Positions 1 to 7,408 are shown, counted from the first letter of the stretch. The stretch is 64,000 bases of DNA from Janthinobacterium sp. PC23-8 (GCF_002250505.1 NZ_NJGY01000003.1:504460-568459), one strand, 5' to 3'. The notes: generated by a model not told the origin, from the letters alone. Program-made: numbers and translations.

Positions 1-362
1 CGCACGCTGGCATTGTCGCCGGCCGCACCGGCGTCCATCGGCAGCACAAACGTGTGGTCCGCCGCCAGCGCGATCGCTGCCTGCGTGTGCTCGCCCGCCA
101 GCTGCAGCGCCAGGCTGTCCATGGCCACTCCGGCCCGGCGCGGCAGCACCTTGAAGCGCAATACGGCGCCTGGCGCCAAACCGTGCTGCTGTTCGAATAC
201 CTGCATGCCGGCCAGCATGTCGCGATACGATTTTTGATCGCGGTCGGTGGCCGCCCCCTGTACCTCGACCACCGGCATGCCGGGATCGGCCTGGCTTGCC
301 GTCACGAACGAGAAACACAGCAGCAGCACCGGCATCCATCCGTATCTGATTGGGTCACGCAT
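1..362 (-). CDS. Secreted protein of unknown function, partial (C-terminus outside window)
   Basis: An open frame reads from an ATG at 362 leftwards to the window edge without a stop, giving about 120 residues. It begins with a hydrophobic signal sequence (MPVLLLCFSFVTASQA, cleavage probably after SQA) and continues with a domain starting MPVVEVQG. That domain aligns without large gaps to the protein encoded at 2955-3788 (MPVVQVDG; then YRDMLAGMQVFEQ against YRRMLKGMDAFER; LAPGAVLRF against LAPDAQLRF; PRRAGV against PRRPGV). The two are therefore paralogs on either side of a two-component system. I do not recognise the family. The upstream region holds a motif also found upstream of the paralog. 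Confident as a gene, function unknown. Confidence 0.8.
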   Translation of the reverse strand, partial: MRDPIRYGWMPVLLLCFSFVTASQADPGMPVVEVQGAATDRDQKSYRDMLAGMQVFEQQHGLAPGAVLRFKVLPRRAGVAMDSLALQLAGEHTQAAIALAADHTFVLPMDAGAAGDNASV

Positions 363-445
363 GTTTTCACCTTGTATGAAAAGGGCTGTCCAGGCCGGGG
401 AAGTGGCAAGAAAATGGACTGCTGCCATTGTATTTGCCACAATCT

Positions 446-477
446 TTGGCCAAGCTTAAGCTTGCCGGCCTTATACT
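446..477. promoter_or_regulatory. Shared upstream motif CTTAAG-N9-CTTATAC with a possible -10 box
   Basis: The block reads TGGCC, two bases, GCTTAAG, then CCTTATAC, and recurs with the same spacing at 3833-3862. Here it lies between the divergent partial secreted protein (start 362) and the response regulator (start 484). The CTTAAG core is inside a perfect 14-bp palindrome, CAAGCTTAAGCTTG (451-464). TATACT at 472-477 could be a -10 box for the rightward gene. CTTAAG half sites are typical of PmrA/BasR-type OmpR-family regulators, so the neighbouring regulator is a natural candidate to bind here; that is inference. Confidence 0.5.
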
Positions 478-483
478 TCTTGC

Positions 484-1137
484 ATGCATATCCTGATCAT
501 AGAAGACGACCTTGACCTCGGCGCCGGCCTGCAGCAGGCGCTCAGGGTGGAAGGTGTCAGCAGCCAGTGGCTGCGCCGTATTGCCGATGTGCCGCTGCCG
601 TCCTGCATCGAGGCCGACTGCGTGCTGCTCGACTTGTCGCTGCCCGATGGCGCCGGCCTGGACCTGCTGGCGCGCTGGCGCCGTGCCGGCGTCACCGTGC
701 CCATCATTATCATGACGGCGCGCTCCGCGCTGGCCGATCGCCTGGCCGGCCTCGATGGCGGCGCCGACGATTTTGTCGTCAAGCCTTTCGATACCGCCGA
801 ACTGCTGTCGCGCTTGCGCGCCGTGCTGCGCCGCTATGCGCGCCAGGCCAGCGAGGTGTGGACCTTCGGCGCGCTGCAGATCGAGCCGCGCAGCTATGCG
901 GCCAGGCTGGACGGGGTGGCGCTGGAATTGTCGCCGCGCGAGTTTCACCTGATGCTGGCGCTGGCGCGCGAGCCCGGCGTGGTGGTGCCCAAGGGGGTGC
1001 TGGCGCAGCGCCTCGCACCGTTGGGCGACGCGCTCGACTTTGGCGCGGTGGAAGTTCATATGTCCAACCTGCGGCGCAAGATCGGCGCCGGGCGCATCCG
1101 CACCGTGCGCGGCATCGGCTACCTGTTCAACGCATGA
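484..1137 (+). CDS. OmpR/PhoB-family response regulator
   Basis: A 217-residue regulator with an N-terminal receiver (residues 1-115) and a C-terminal winged-helix DNA-binding domain (about 125-217, ending in VRGIGYLF). The acidic pair D8/D9, the phospho-acceptor D50 in VLLDLSLPDG and the switch lysine K100 in VVKPFD are present, so it should be phosphorylatable. The sensor kinase gene follows with an ATGA overlap. The sequence is of the QseB/PmrA type by general appearance. There is no Shine-Dalgarno sequence before the ATG, and a TATACT box ends six bases upstream, so the message may be leaderless. Likely targets are the two flanking secreted paralogs, which share an upstream motif. Confidence 0.93.
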   Translation: MHILIIEDDLDLGAGLQQALRVEGVSSQWLRRIADVPLPSCIEADCVLLDLSLPDGAGLDLLARWRRAGVTVPIIIMTARSALADRLAGLDGGADDFVVKPFDTAELLSRLRAVLRRYARQASEVWTFGALQIEPRSYAARLDGVALELSPREFHLMLALAREPGVVVPKGVLAQRLAPLGDALDFGAVEVHMSNLRRKIGAGRIRTVRGIGYLFNA

Positions 1138-2528
1138 GGCGCCTGTTGCGGCCGACCCTGCTGCGTCCCACCCTGCTGCGTCCCACCCTGGTAAGGCGCG
1201 TGATGCTGGCCACGCTGCTCGCCTTCATGCTGGTGTGGCTGGTGCTGATGGGCCGGCAGCTCTACATGGCGACCGACACGCAGGCGCTGGACCAGAACCT
1301 GCACGAGCTGGGCAGCAGTTTGCTCGGCTCGATCGCGCCAGTCGACACGCCGGGCGAGGCGCGCGCGGTGGTCGCCGCCACGTCCACCCTGGTCAATGAC
1401 AGCTACCGCAAGCTGCAGGCGCCCGGCGTGGTGCTGATGGAACTGGCCGATGCGCAGGGCCGGCGATTGTTCCTGTCGCCCGAAGCCGGGCAGGCCACCG
1501 TGCATGGCGTGGAAGGCACGATCAGCGATGGCCTCGCCAATGGCCGGCGTTTGCGCATTTATCGCGGCCACAGCGAACGCTGGACGCTGACGGTGGCCGT
1601 GCCCATGCTTGACCCCTGGTGGGTTGCGTCGACGATGACCGGCGGCCTGACCATGGACATGCTGATTGCCTTGCCGTTGGTGCTGCTGCCGCTGTGGCTT
1701 GCGGTGTCGCGTGGCCTGCGGCCGCTGCACAGATTATCGGCGCAGATCGGCGCGCGCGACGGCGACGATCTGTCGCCGCTCGGCGTCGCACCTCATTACG
1801 CCGAACTGCAGCCGCTCAGCAGCGCCCTCGATCACCTGCTGGCCCAGCTGCGCCACAAGGTCGAGCGCGAGCATGGCTTCGTGCAGGACGCCGCCCATGA
1901 GCTGCGCACGCCGCTGGCCGTGCTGTCGGCGCAGGCCCATGTGCTGGCCATGGCCGATGATGCGCCGCAGCGTGCGCAGGCCGGGCACAGCATGGCGCAG
2001 GCGATCGCCCGCGCCTCCCACCTGATACGCCAATTGCTCGACCTGGCGCAAATGGACCGCCAGGCCACGCTGACGCCGGCGCGGCAGGATGTGGCGCAGT
2101 TGCTGCGCCAGGAGCTCGCCACGCTGGCGCCGCTGGCCTTTGCGCGCGAGATCGACCTGTCGCTCGAGGCCCCCGACACGCTGTTTTATGCGCTCGACAC
2201 GCAAGCCTTCCAGTCCATCGTCCACAACCTGGTCAACAACGCGCTGGCCTATGTGCCGCGACAGGGCCAGTTGCGGCTGGAATTGCTGGCGCTGGCTGAC
2301 GGCTTGCAGCTGTCGGTGGCCGACGATGGTCCCGGCATTGCCGCTGACCAGCGCACACTGGTTTTCGAGCGTTTTTACCGCGGCAGCGGCCAGGCGGCGC
2401 CAGGCGCGGGCCTGGGCCTGGCCATCGTGCGCGAGGCTGCAAAGCGCTTGCACGGCACGGTGGTGCTGACGGACGGCATCGATGGCAGGGGCTGCTGTTT
2501 TACCGTGGCCATCGGCGCGGCTGGCTGA
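1134..2528 (+). CDS. Sensor histidine kinase, partner of the upstream regulator
   Basis: A 464-residue membrane kinase starting at the ATG that overlaps the regulator's stop. A first membrane segment lies near residues 24-42 and a second near 165-185 (MLIALPLVLLPLWLAV), with a periplasmic sensor of about 120 residues between. A short HAMP-like linker follows, then a HisKA box with the phosphorylated His at about 255 (DAAHELRTPL), and an ATPase domain with N box (NLVNNAL), G1 (DDGPGIA), F (FERFYRG) and G2 (GAGLGLAI). The extreme N-terminus holds three tandem LLRPT units encoded by a 15-bp repeat. The open frame extends further upstream but only through the regulator gene in another frame, so that extension is not coding. 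Confidence 0.93.
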   Translation: MRRLLRPTLLRPTLLRPTLVRRVMLATLLAFMLVWLVLMGRQLYMATDTQALDQNLHELGSSLLGSIAPVDTPGEARAVVAATSTLVNDSYRKLQAPGVVLMELADAQGRRLFLSPEAGQATVHGVEGTISDGLANGRRLRIYRGHSERWTLTVAVPMLDPWWVASTMTGGLTMDMLIALPLVLLPLWLAVSRGLRPLHRLSAQIGARDGDDLSPLGVAPHYAELQPLSSALDHLLAQLRHKVEREHGFVQDAAHELRTPLAVLSAQAHVLAMADDAPQRAQAGHSMAQAIARASHLIRQLLDLAQMDRQATLTPARQDVAQLLRQELATLAPLAFAREIDLSLEAPDTLFYALDTQAFQSIVHNLVNNALAYVPRQGQLRLELLALADGLQLSVADDGPGIAADQRTLVFERFYRGSGQAAPGAGLGLAIVREAAKRLHGTVVLTDGIDGRGCCFTVAIGAAG

Positions 2529-2538
2529 CACCTCGGAG

Positions 2539-2958
2539 CTAAGGCATGGCAGCCTGCGGCGCCGCCAGCAAGCGTTCCACCGTCGATGGTGCTTCGCGCA
2601 AACGATATTTGCTGACGATGCCTTGCGGGTCGAACAGGATCGCCAGCTCCCGTTCGCTTGTCACGGCGTCAACGCCGCTGGCAAGCGGGCCGATGACAGG
2701 AAGCGCGCCCATGAACATGGGCAGGCCCACCTTGTAGCGATAGACCCAGATTTCGTGGCCGCTGCGAAAGCGCTCGATGGTTGGCGCGCCCAGGGCCTGG
2801 GTGACATCGGCCTTGTTGCTGGCGCCGACAGTCAGGGCCGCTTGCGCGGTGTGGGCGGTCAGTGGCCTGGCGCCACCGATGCCGAGCGAGGCGCAGCCGC
2901 TGCCGCCCAGAGCCAGGCCGGTGGCCAGCGCCAGAGCGGCCAGGGAGCGGGGCTTCAT
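2539..2958 (-). CDS. BamE/SmpA-like small outer-membrane lipoprotein
   Basis: A 139-residue protein with a signal peptide and lipobox (LGGSGC, Cys at about 22), so it should be lipidated. The mature part carries the pattern of the SmpA/OmlA fold: a start VGASNKADVTQALGAPT, a W-x-Y strand (EIWVYRY), and a later strand with LFDPQGIVSKY. It lacks the usual core BamE context (it is not next to fur), so it is more likely an accessory BamE-like lipoprotein than BamE itself. Its ATG overlaps the stop of the upstream secreted protein (ATGA), so the two are probably translationally coupled and act together at the envelope. Confidence 0.8.
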   Translation of the reverse strand: MKPRSLAALALATGLALGGSGCASLGIGGARPLTAHTAQAALTVGASNKADVTQALGAPTIERFRSGHEIWVYRYKVGLPMFMGALPVIGPLASGVDAVTSERELAILFDPQGIVSKYRLREAPSTVERLLAAPQAAMP

Positions 2959-3788
2959 GACGCCGCCCCTGCCTGGGCCGGTGACGTGGACGGCACCTCA
3001 TCGTCGATATATTCCAGTTCGACCAGGGTGTCGTCGGGCCAGCTGCTGTCCGAAATCTTCAGGGAATAAGTCCGCTCGCCCAGCAGCGGATAAAAATCGT
3101 AGAACAGATGAAAAATCGTCGGCACACTGTTTCCGTATAACCAGTTCGAAAGCAAACTCTGGCGACGTTGGCCATGGACCAGGGTCACATTGAACAAGGC
3201 GCGCTCGCCGTAGTACAGCCAGGCGCCAGGAAACACGGTACAGACATCGACGGCCGCATCGAGCACGTGATAGAGCGGCGGTTTGTAGCCGACCAGCAAA
3301 GTGGCTGCCCGGTCAATCTCGCATTCCAGACGCAGGTCGCCCAAGCGGCGTGTACTGGGCGGCAAGCCGGGCGTGCGCACGTCCGGCGCCCAGGCGAAAC
3401 TGCGGGCGTGCCGGTTCGTCGTGACCTGGGCGTCGTCTTGCAGCGCTTGCGCATTGCGTGGCAGGGTAAAGGCCAGGTCGTCGTCCAGTACCAGCGGCAG
3501 CTTGTCGCCCTGGATCGCCAGCCTGGTGCCGGCCACCTTGACGCCGGGACGGCGCGGGTAGAGGCGAAACCGCAACTGCGCATCTGGCGCCAGGGCATGA
3601 TAGCGTTCAAACGCGTCCATCCCCTTGAGCATGCGCCGGTACGGCTGCTCGTCCGGATCGGCGAGGCCATCGACCTGTACCACCGGCATCGGTGCATCAG
3701 GCGGCGGGGCCGGAGGCGTTGCCGGAGCGCCGTATGCCAGTGACACGGGAAACAGCGCCATCAGCCAGGTCATTTGTCTCGGCTTCAT
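2955..3788 (-). CDS. Secreted protein of unknown function, full-length paralog
   Basis: A 277-residue protein with a signal peptide (residues 1-20, ending AYGA) and a Pro/Ala-rich linker before the shared domain that starts MPVVQVDG. It aligns with the partial protein at 1-362 over all the visible residues of that protein. The C-terminal half, not visible in the paralog, has aromatic-rich segments (WLYYGERALF, FHLFYDFYPL) suggesting a beta-rich fold. Start codon is supported by AAGGAT nine bases upstream. It is coupled by ATGA overlap to the BamE-like lipoprotein. I do not recognise the family; a periplasmic or outer-membrane role fits the neighbours. Confidence 0.8.
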   Translation of the reverse strand: MKPRQMTWLMALFPVSLAYGAPATPPAPPPDAPMPVVQVDGLADPDEQPYRRMLKGMDAFERYHALAPDAQLRFRLYPRRPGVKVAGTRLAIQGDKLPLVLDDDLAFTLPRNAQALQDDAQVTTNRHARSFAWAPDVRTPGLPPSTRRLGDLRLECEIDRAATLLVGYKPPLYHVLDAAVDVCTVFPGAWLYYGERALFNVTLVHGQRRQSLLSNWLYGNSVPTIFHLFYDFYPLLGERTYSLKISDSSWPDDTLVELEYIDDEVPSTSPAQAGAAS

Positions 3789-3832
3789 TGAATTATCCTT
3801 TGTTAAACGGATATTTTATTTTCAACGACCTG

Positions 3833-3862
3833 TGGCCTGGCTTAAGATGCGCTGCCTTATAC
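3833..3862. promoter_or_regulatory. Second copy of the CTTAAG-N9-CTTATAC motif
   Basis: TGGCC, two bases, GCTTAAG and CCTTATAC recur here with exactly the spacing seen at 446-477. In both places the block is upstream of, and in the same orientation to, one of the two secreted paralogs (45 bp from the start here, about 85 bp there). The rest of the 3789-3961 gap shows no gene. The motif may be a binding site of the 484-1137 regulator or simply a relic of the gene duplication. Confidence 0.5.
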
Positions 3863-3961
3863 GTGGGACATGCCTGTCGCCATCTTTTGCCGCTTCCCGC
3901 GCATGCGTCCGCCATGCTCGACAGGCTGGCGGCGCAGCCGCAGATGCTGCAGCGCGTGGTT

Positions 3962-4945
3962 TCACGCCACCACATTGACCGGCGTACCGTGCTCGAAGGC
4001 CTCCACATTCTCGATCAGCATGTCGGCCAGCAGCTGCATCGCCTCGCCGCTGGCCCAGGCCGTGTGTGGCGTCAGAATGAAGTTGGGCAGGCGCAATTGC
4101 AGCAGCGGGTTGTCGGCTTGCGGCGGTTCTTTTGACAGCACGTCGAAGCCGGCGCCGGCGATCACGCCTGTGGTGAGTGCTGTGGCCAGCGCCGCTTCGT
4201 CGACCAGGCCGCCGCGCGCCGTGTTGATCAAGAGGGCCGTCGGTTTCATGCTGGCCAGCTCCCTGGCGCCGATGATATTGCGCGTCTTGTCGCTCAAAGG
4301 CAGGTGCAGGCTGACGATGTCGGAGGTGGCCAGCAGTTCATCGAGCGACACTTCGATGACGCCTTCTTCCTTGATCGGCGAGCGTGTATGCACGGCCACC
4401 TCCATGCCGAAGGCGCGCGCCAGGTGGGCCACGGATTTGCCCAATGCACCGTAGCCGAGCAAGCCCAGACGGCTGCCGTTCAGGTCGCGGATCGGGTGGC
4501 CGAACAGGCAGAAACGCTCCGACGCCTGCCACAGGCCCGCTTCGATGTCTGCCCGGTAGGCGAGCAGCTGGCGGCGCAGCGCCAGCATCAAGGCCAGGGT
4601 ATGTTCGGGCACGGTGGCGCGCGCGTAGTGGCGGATATTGGCGACGACAATGCCGCGCGCGCGGCAGGCCGGCAAGTCGATGATGTCGGTGCCGGTGGCG
4701 GCCACGGCGATCATTTTCAGGTCCGGCAGTTGCGCCAGCTCGGCTTCCCGCAGCGGCACTTTATTGGTGATGGCGATGCTGGCGCCGCGCAAGCGTTCCA
4801 CGGTCTGCGCGCTGCCTCTGGTGTGCGCGTGCTCGCGCCATTCGTGGGCAAAGGCGGGCGGACGGACCCTGGCGATCAGGCTGTCGCGGTCGAGAAAAAC
4901 GATGCGCTGTGGCGATGATGGTGGCGATTGCTGCGGTGCGGTCAT
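3962..4945 (-). CDS. D-2-hydroxyacid dehydrogenase (NAD-dependent)
   Basis: A 327-residue protein of the D-isomer-specific 2-hydroxyacid dehydrogenase family, which interconverts 2-oxoacids and D-2-hydroxyacids in the cytoplasm with NAD(P)H. The Rossmann motif GLLGYGALGKSVA lies near the middle. Catalytic residues are visible: Arg in NTARGGLVDE, Glu in LSKEPPQ, and His in LTPHTAWAS. Overall it resembles the glycerate/hydroxypyruvate dehydrogenase (HprA-like) branch. The frame is open far upstream, but the start at 4945 overlaps the LysR stop (ATGA) and is the first residue that fits the family. It is probably cotranscribed with the LysR gene. Substrate cannot be told from sequence. Confidence 0.9.
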   Translation of the reverse strand: MTAPQQSPPSSPQRIVFLDRDSLIARVRPPAFAHEWREHAHTRGSAQTVERLRGASIAITNKVPLREAELAQLPDLKMIAVAATGTDIIDLPACRARGIVVANIRHYARATVPEHTLALMLALRRQLLAYRADIEAGLWQASERFCLFGHPIRDLNGSRLGLLGYGALGKSVAHLARAFGMEVAVHTRSPIKEEGVIEVSLDELLATSDIVSLHLPLSDKTRNIIGARELASMKPTALLINTARGGLVDEAALATALTTGVIAGAGFDVLSKEPPQADNPLLQLRLPNFILTPHTAWASGEAMQLLADMLIENVEAFEHGTPVNVVA

Positions 4946-5919
4946 GGCTGGGCCTCGGTCAGGGCGGCGCGCGCAGGAGCAATATTGATTCTCGTCTTCA
5001 TTTGCGTGGCCGGGTGGTTGGTAAACATGTCGGCAACCCATTCGACAAACACGCGCACCTTGGCAGACAAGTGGCGGTTCGGCGGATAGATCACGTGGAT
5101 CGGCAGCGGGTCGGATTCCCACTCCTTGAGCAATTCGACCATTTTGCCCTGTTCTATCAAGGGCGCAAGCATGAAATGCGTCATTTGCACGATGCCCAGG
5201 CCCGCCAGGCCGGCGGCGGAGTAGGCGTTCGAGTCGTTCAGGGCGATATTGCTGGGCATGGCGATCTGGATGCGCTCGCCGTTGCGCGTAAAATCCCACT
5301 CTAAGGTGCGGCCCGTCTTGGCCGAGAAAAAATTCACGCCGCGATGGCGCGACAACTCGTCCGGGTGCTGCGGCGTGCCGTAACGGGCCAGGTAGGCGGG
5401 CGAGGCGCAGGTGATGAAATGGAGCACGCCGACCCGGCGCGCGATCAGGTTCACGTCGCCCAGTTCGCCGCCGCGCACGGCGCAGTCCACGCCTTCCTCG
5501 ACCAGGTCGACGGGGCGGTCGCTGCAACCGAGTTCGAGCACGATATCGGGATAGCGCGCGAAAAAATCGGGCAGGGCGGGGATCAACAGTTCGCTGGCCA
5601 GCGCCGTGGGCGCATCGACCCGCAGGCGCCCGCTGGGGTTCAGTCGCGTGCGCGACAGCGACTCTTCGGCTTCGCGCACGTCGGACAAGATGCGCACGCA
5701 GTGTTCGTAATAGGCGGCGCCGTCCGAGGTAATGCTGACGTGGCGCGTGGTGCGGTTCAGCAGTTTGACCGACAGGCTCGCTTCCAGCGACGAGATCAGG
5801 GTCGACACGGTTGCCTTGGGCAGTTGCATGTTTTCCGCCGCGCGCGTAAAGCCGCCCGCATCGACCACCTGGATGAACACTTCCATGGCTTGTAGCTTGT
5901 TCACTTGATTTCCTGACAC
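4942..5919 (-). CDS. LysR-family transcriptional regulator
   Basis: A 325-residue regulator with an N-terminal helix-turn-helix (GFTRAAENMQLPKATVSTLI) and a C-terminal periplasmic-binding-like effector domain. It is of the CrgA/AaeR-like branch (LNRTTRHVSITSDG). An in-frame ATG twelve codons in is an alternative start. It is divergent from the small membrane protein, pseudo-hydrolase and RND efflux genes and codirectional with the dehydrogenase. A near-perfect palindrome sits just upstream of its start, which fits autoregulation. By analogy with MexT and mexEF-oprN, it could control the MexF-like pump 1.5 kb away, but MexT belongs to a different LysR branch, so this is only a hypothesis. Confidence 0.9.
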   Translation of the reverse strand: MSGNQVNKLQAMEVFIQVVDAGGFTRAAENMQLPKATVSTLISSLEASLSVKLLNRTTRHVSITSDGAAYYEHCVRILSDVREAEESLSRTRLNPSGRLRVDAPTALASELLIPALPDFFARYPDIVLELGCSDRPVDLVEEGVDCAVRGGELGDVNLIARRVGVLHFITCASPAYLARYGTPQHPDELSRHRGVNFFSAKTGRTLEWDFTRNGERIQIAMPSNIALNDSNAYSAAGLAGLGIVQMTHFMLAPLIEQGKMVELLKEWESDPLPIHVIYPPNRHLSAKVRVFVEWVADMFTNHPATQMKTRINIAPARAALTEAQP

Positions 5920-5929
5920 TTTCCTTGGG

Positions 5930-5990
5930 ATTGTTCTGAATTCTGAACAATCAATTCATCATTGCCTACTTTATCAGATTGTAGAACAAG
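5930..5990. promoter_or_regulatory. LysR-type operators in the divergent promoter region
   Basis: GATTGTTC (5930-5937) and GAACAATC (5946-5953) form an 8-bp perfect inverted repeat around GAATTC, containing the T-N11-A signature of LysR boxes. A second, shorter palindrome with the same core, TTGT-AGA-ACAA, is at 5980-5990, about 43 bp away. TATAGT at 5994-5999 could be the -10 box for the rightward genes. Two sites at this spacing are typical of a LysR activation/autoregulation region. Confidence 0.6.
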
Positions 5991-6062
5991 TCTATAGTTG
6001 TTGTACTGCAGCATAAATACCACGTTGCAGGAACAGCAGTCACCAGTTACAGGAGAAACATC

Positions 6063-6272
6063 ATGGGTCATCGGAATGGAAACTTTGCAGTGCTCGCGCT
6101 CTTGGTGAGCTCGCTTGCCCTGGCTTCGATGGTATTTACGGACGCTTACTCGCAGGCGGCGCAAGCCGAAGCGAGCGGCTACAGCGCCCTGACCCATGAA
6201 GTCGGCGGTACCTTGCTGTGCGTCAATGACGCTGGTCTCGACATGGCCGCAGCGCCGGTGGTGGCGCAATGA
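6063..6272 (+). CDS. Small membrane or secreted protein, unknown function
   Basis: A 69-residue protein with one hydrophobic segment (about residues 9-24, AVLALLVSSLALASMV) that could be a signal peptide or a membrane anchor, followed by a short polar tail with a single Cys. A clear ribosome site (AGGAG, eight bases before ATG) supports it. Its stop overlaps the ATG of the following pseudo-hydrolase, so the two are coupled. I do not recognise the family. Confidence 0.65.
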   Translation: MGHRNGNFAVLALLVSSLALASMVFTDAYSQAAQAEASGYSALTHEVGGTLLCVNDAGLDMAAAPVVAQ

Positions 6273-7129
6273 ATGCGCCCGCCAGCACGGCCGGCCTGGC
6301 GCTTGCCGCGTCGCTGAAGATACGCGATATCGAAGTGCAGGGCGAACTGGGGCCGCTGGCGGCGCGCCTCTATACGGCCGGCGTGCCGGGTGCGAAAAAG
6401 TCCAGCCTGATCGTGTTCTTCCATGGCGGCGGCTTTGACGACGGCGACCTGGAAGACGCCGACGATTTCCTGCGCTGCCTGGTGTTGGGCAATGCCGATC
6501 AGGTGGTGCTGGCGTCGAATTACACGCTGGCCAGCGTGCGCCCGTTCCCGGCCGCCGTCGAAGACGCGCATGCCGTGCTGGTGTGGGCCAGGAAAAACAA
6601 GGCCAGGCTGGGCTGGAGCGGCAAGCAGATGCTGGTGTCGGGCATCGAGGCCGGCGCCAACCTGGCCGCCGTGTGCGCCATGATGTCGCGCGACCGCGGC
6701 GGCCCGGCGCTGGCCGGTCAGGTGCTGATCATGCCCATGCTCGACCCCGGCCTGTCGACCTGCTCGATGCGCTCGCTGCCCGCCTGCCCGGAACTGGTGG
6801 AAGTGGCCGATGCCTGCGCCGCCGCCTACCGCGGCTATCTGCCGAATGCTGCCGACCGCAGCCATCCGTATGCGTCGCCGCTGCAATCGAGCCGGCTTAA
6901 AAATTTGCCGCCGGCCCTGATCGTGTCGAGCGAAGACGACCCATTGCGCGACGAAGCTGAACAATACGGCAGCAAGCTGATTGCCTGCGGCATCAAGACT
7001 ACCGTGCGGCGCATGCCTGCGGCGCCGCTGCAGGACGCTACCGCGCGCAATGAATGCGCGTGCAAGGTGCAAGTGCTCGGTGAAATCGCCAGCTTTGTCG
7101 CTGGCCTTGCCCAGGAGGCCACATCATGA
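6269..7129 (+). CDS. Alpha/beta-hydrolase-fold protein lacking its catalytic Ser and His (probable pseudoenzyme)
   Basis: A 286-residue protein of the hormone-sensitive-lipase-like alpha/beta hydrolase fold. The oxyanion motif HGGGF is intact (residues about 52-56) and the acid region is present (SSEDDPLRDEAE). However, the nucleophile elbow, normally GDSAGG in this family, reads GIEAGANL, with Glu in the serine position. The segment that should carry the catalytic His near the C-terminus (after TTVRRMP) has no histidine. The gene is otherwise full length with no frameshift, so loss of catalysis looks selected rather than decay. It is coupled to the small protein upstream and ends 280 bp before the RND efflux operon. 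A binding, sensor or scaffold role is possible. Confidence 0.8.
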   Translation: MNAPASTAGLALAASLKIRDIEVQGELGPLAARLYTAGVPGAKKSSLIVFFHGGGFDDGDLEDADDFLRCLVLGNADQVVLASNYTLASVRPFPAAVEDAHAVLVWARKNKARLGWSGKQMLVSGIEAGANLAAVCAMMSRDRGGPALAGQVLIMPMLDPGLSTCSMRSLPACPELVEVADACAAAYRGYLPNAADRSHPYASPLQSSRLKNLPPALIVSSEDDPLRDEAEQYGSKLIACGIKTTVRRMPAAPLQDATARNECACKVQVLGEIASFVAGLAQEATS

Positions 7130-7152
7130 TACCGCCAGCCCGGTTGCACTAA
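7126..7152 (+). other. Eight-codon ORF with a strong ribosome site
   Basis: An ATG at 7126 overlaps the stop of the pseudo-hydrolase (ATGA) and is preceded at ideal distance by CAGGAGG, the best ribosome site in this stretch. The frame stops after MIPPARLH. It is either the head of a lost third gene of the operon or a leader-type micro-ORF. Confidence 0.35.
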
Positions 7153-7154
7153 AA

Positions 7155-7211
7155 AACTACACTTAACGGTTTACTTTTTAAATTCCGGTTGTTACACTGC
7201 TTAGTGTAGTT
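7155..7211 (+). promoter_or_regulatory. Candidate promoter and operator of the RND efflux operon
   Basis: AACTACACT (7155-7163) and AGTGTAGTT (7203-7211) are perfect 9-bp inverted arms. Nested inside is TACACT-GCTT-AGTGTA (7193-7208), also a perfect inverted repeat. TTTACT (7170-7175) and TACACT (7193-7198) are spaced 17 bp and fit a moderate sigma-70 promoter, so the inner palindrome would cover the -10 box, as in repression. The rest of the 7212-7408 leader shows nothing further that I recognise. Confidence 0.45.
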
Positions 7212-7408
7212 CCCTGAATGCCATTTTCGTCCGCGCTGTGCGTTCGCACCGCCGGCTTTGTCGACCCCGCCCGCTTTTATTACGCAGGCGGCCCCTTTAT
7301 CTTTGACCGAGCGCCATCTAGCGCCATTGCAACTTTATTCACTTTGATCAGCTGGGTGGCTTCCTGTCGCCCATACCATTAGAAATTTTCATAAAACAGG
7401 GAAATAAA

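Noticed and set aside
567..1133. Upstream extension of the sensor kinase frame
   Set aside because: It overlaps the response regulator in another frame, has no homology, and the ATG at 1134 gives the usual overlap and membrane topology.
2539..2958. The small lipoprotein as true BamE
   Set aside because: The fold pattern fits, but it is coupled to an unknown secreted protein and not in the usual fur-adjacent context, so an accessory paralog is more likely.
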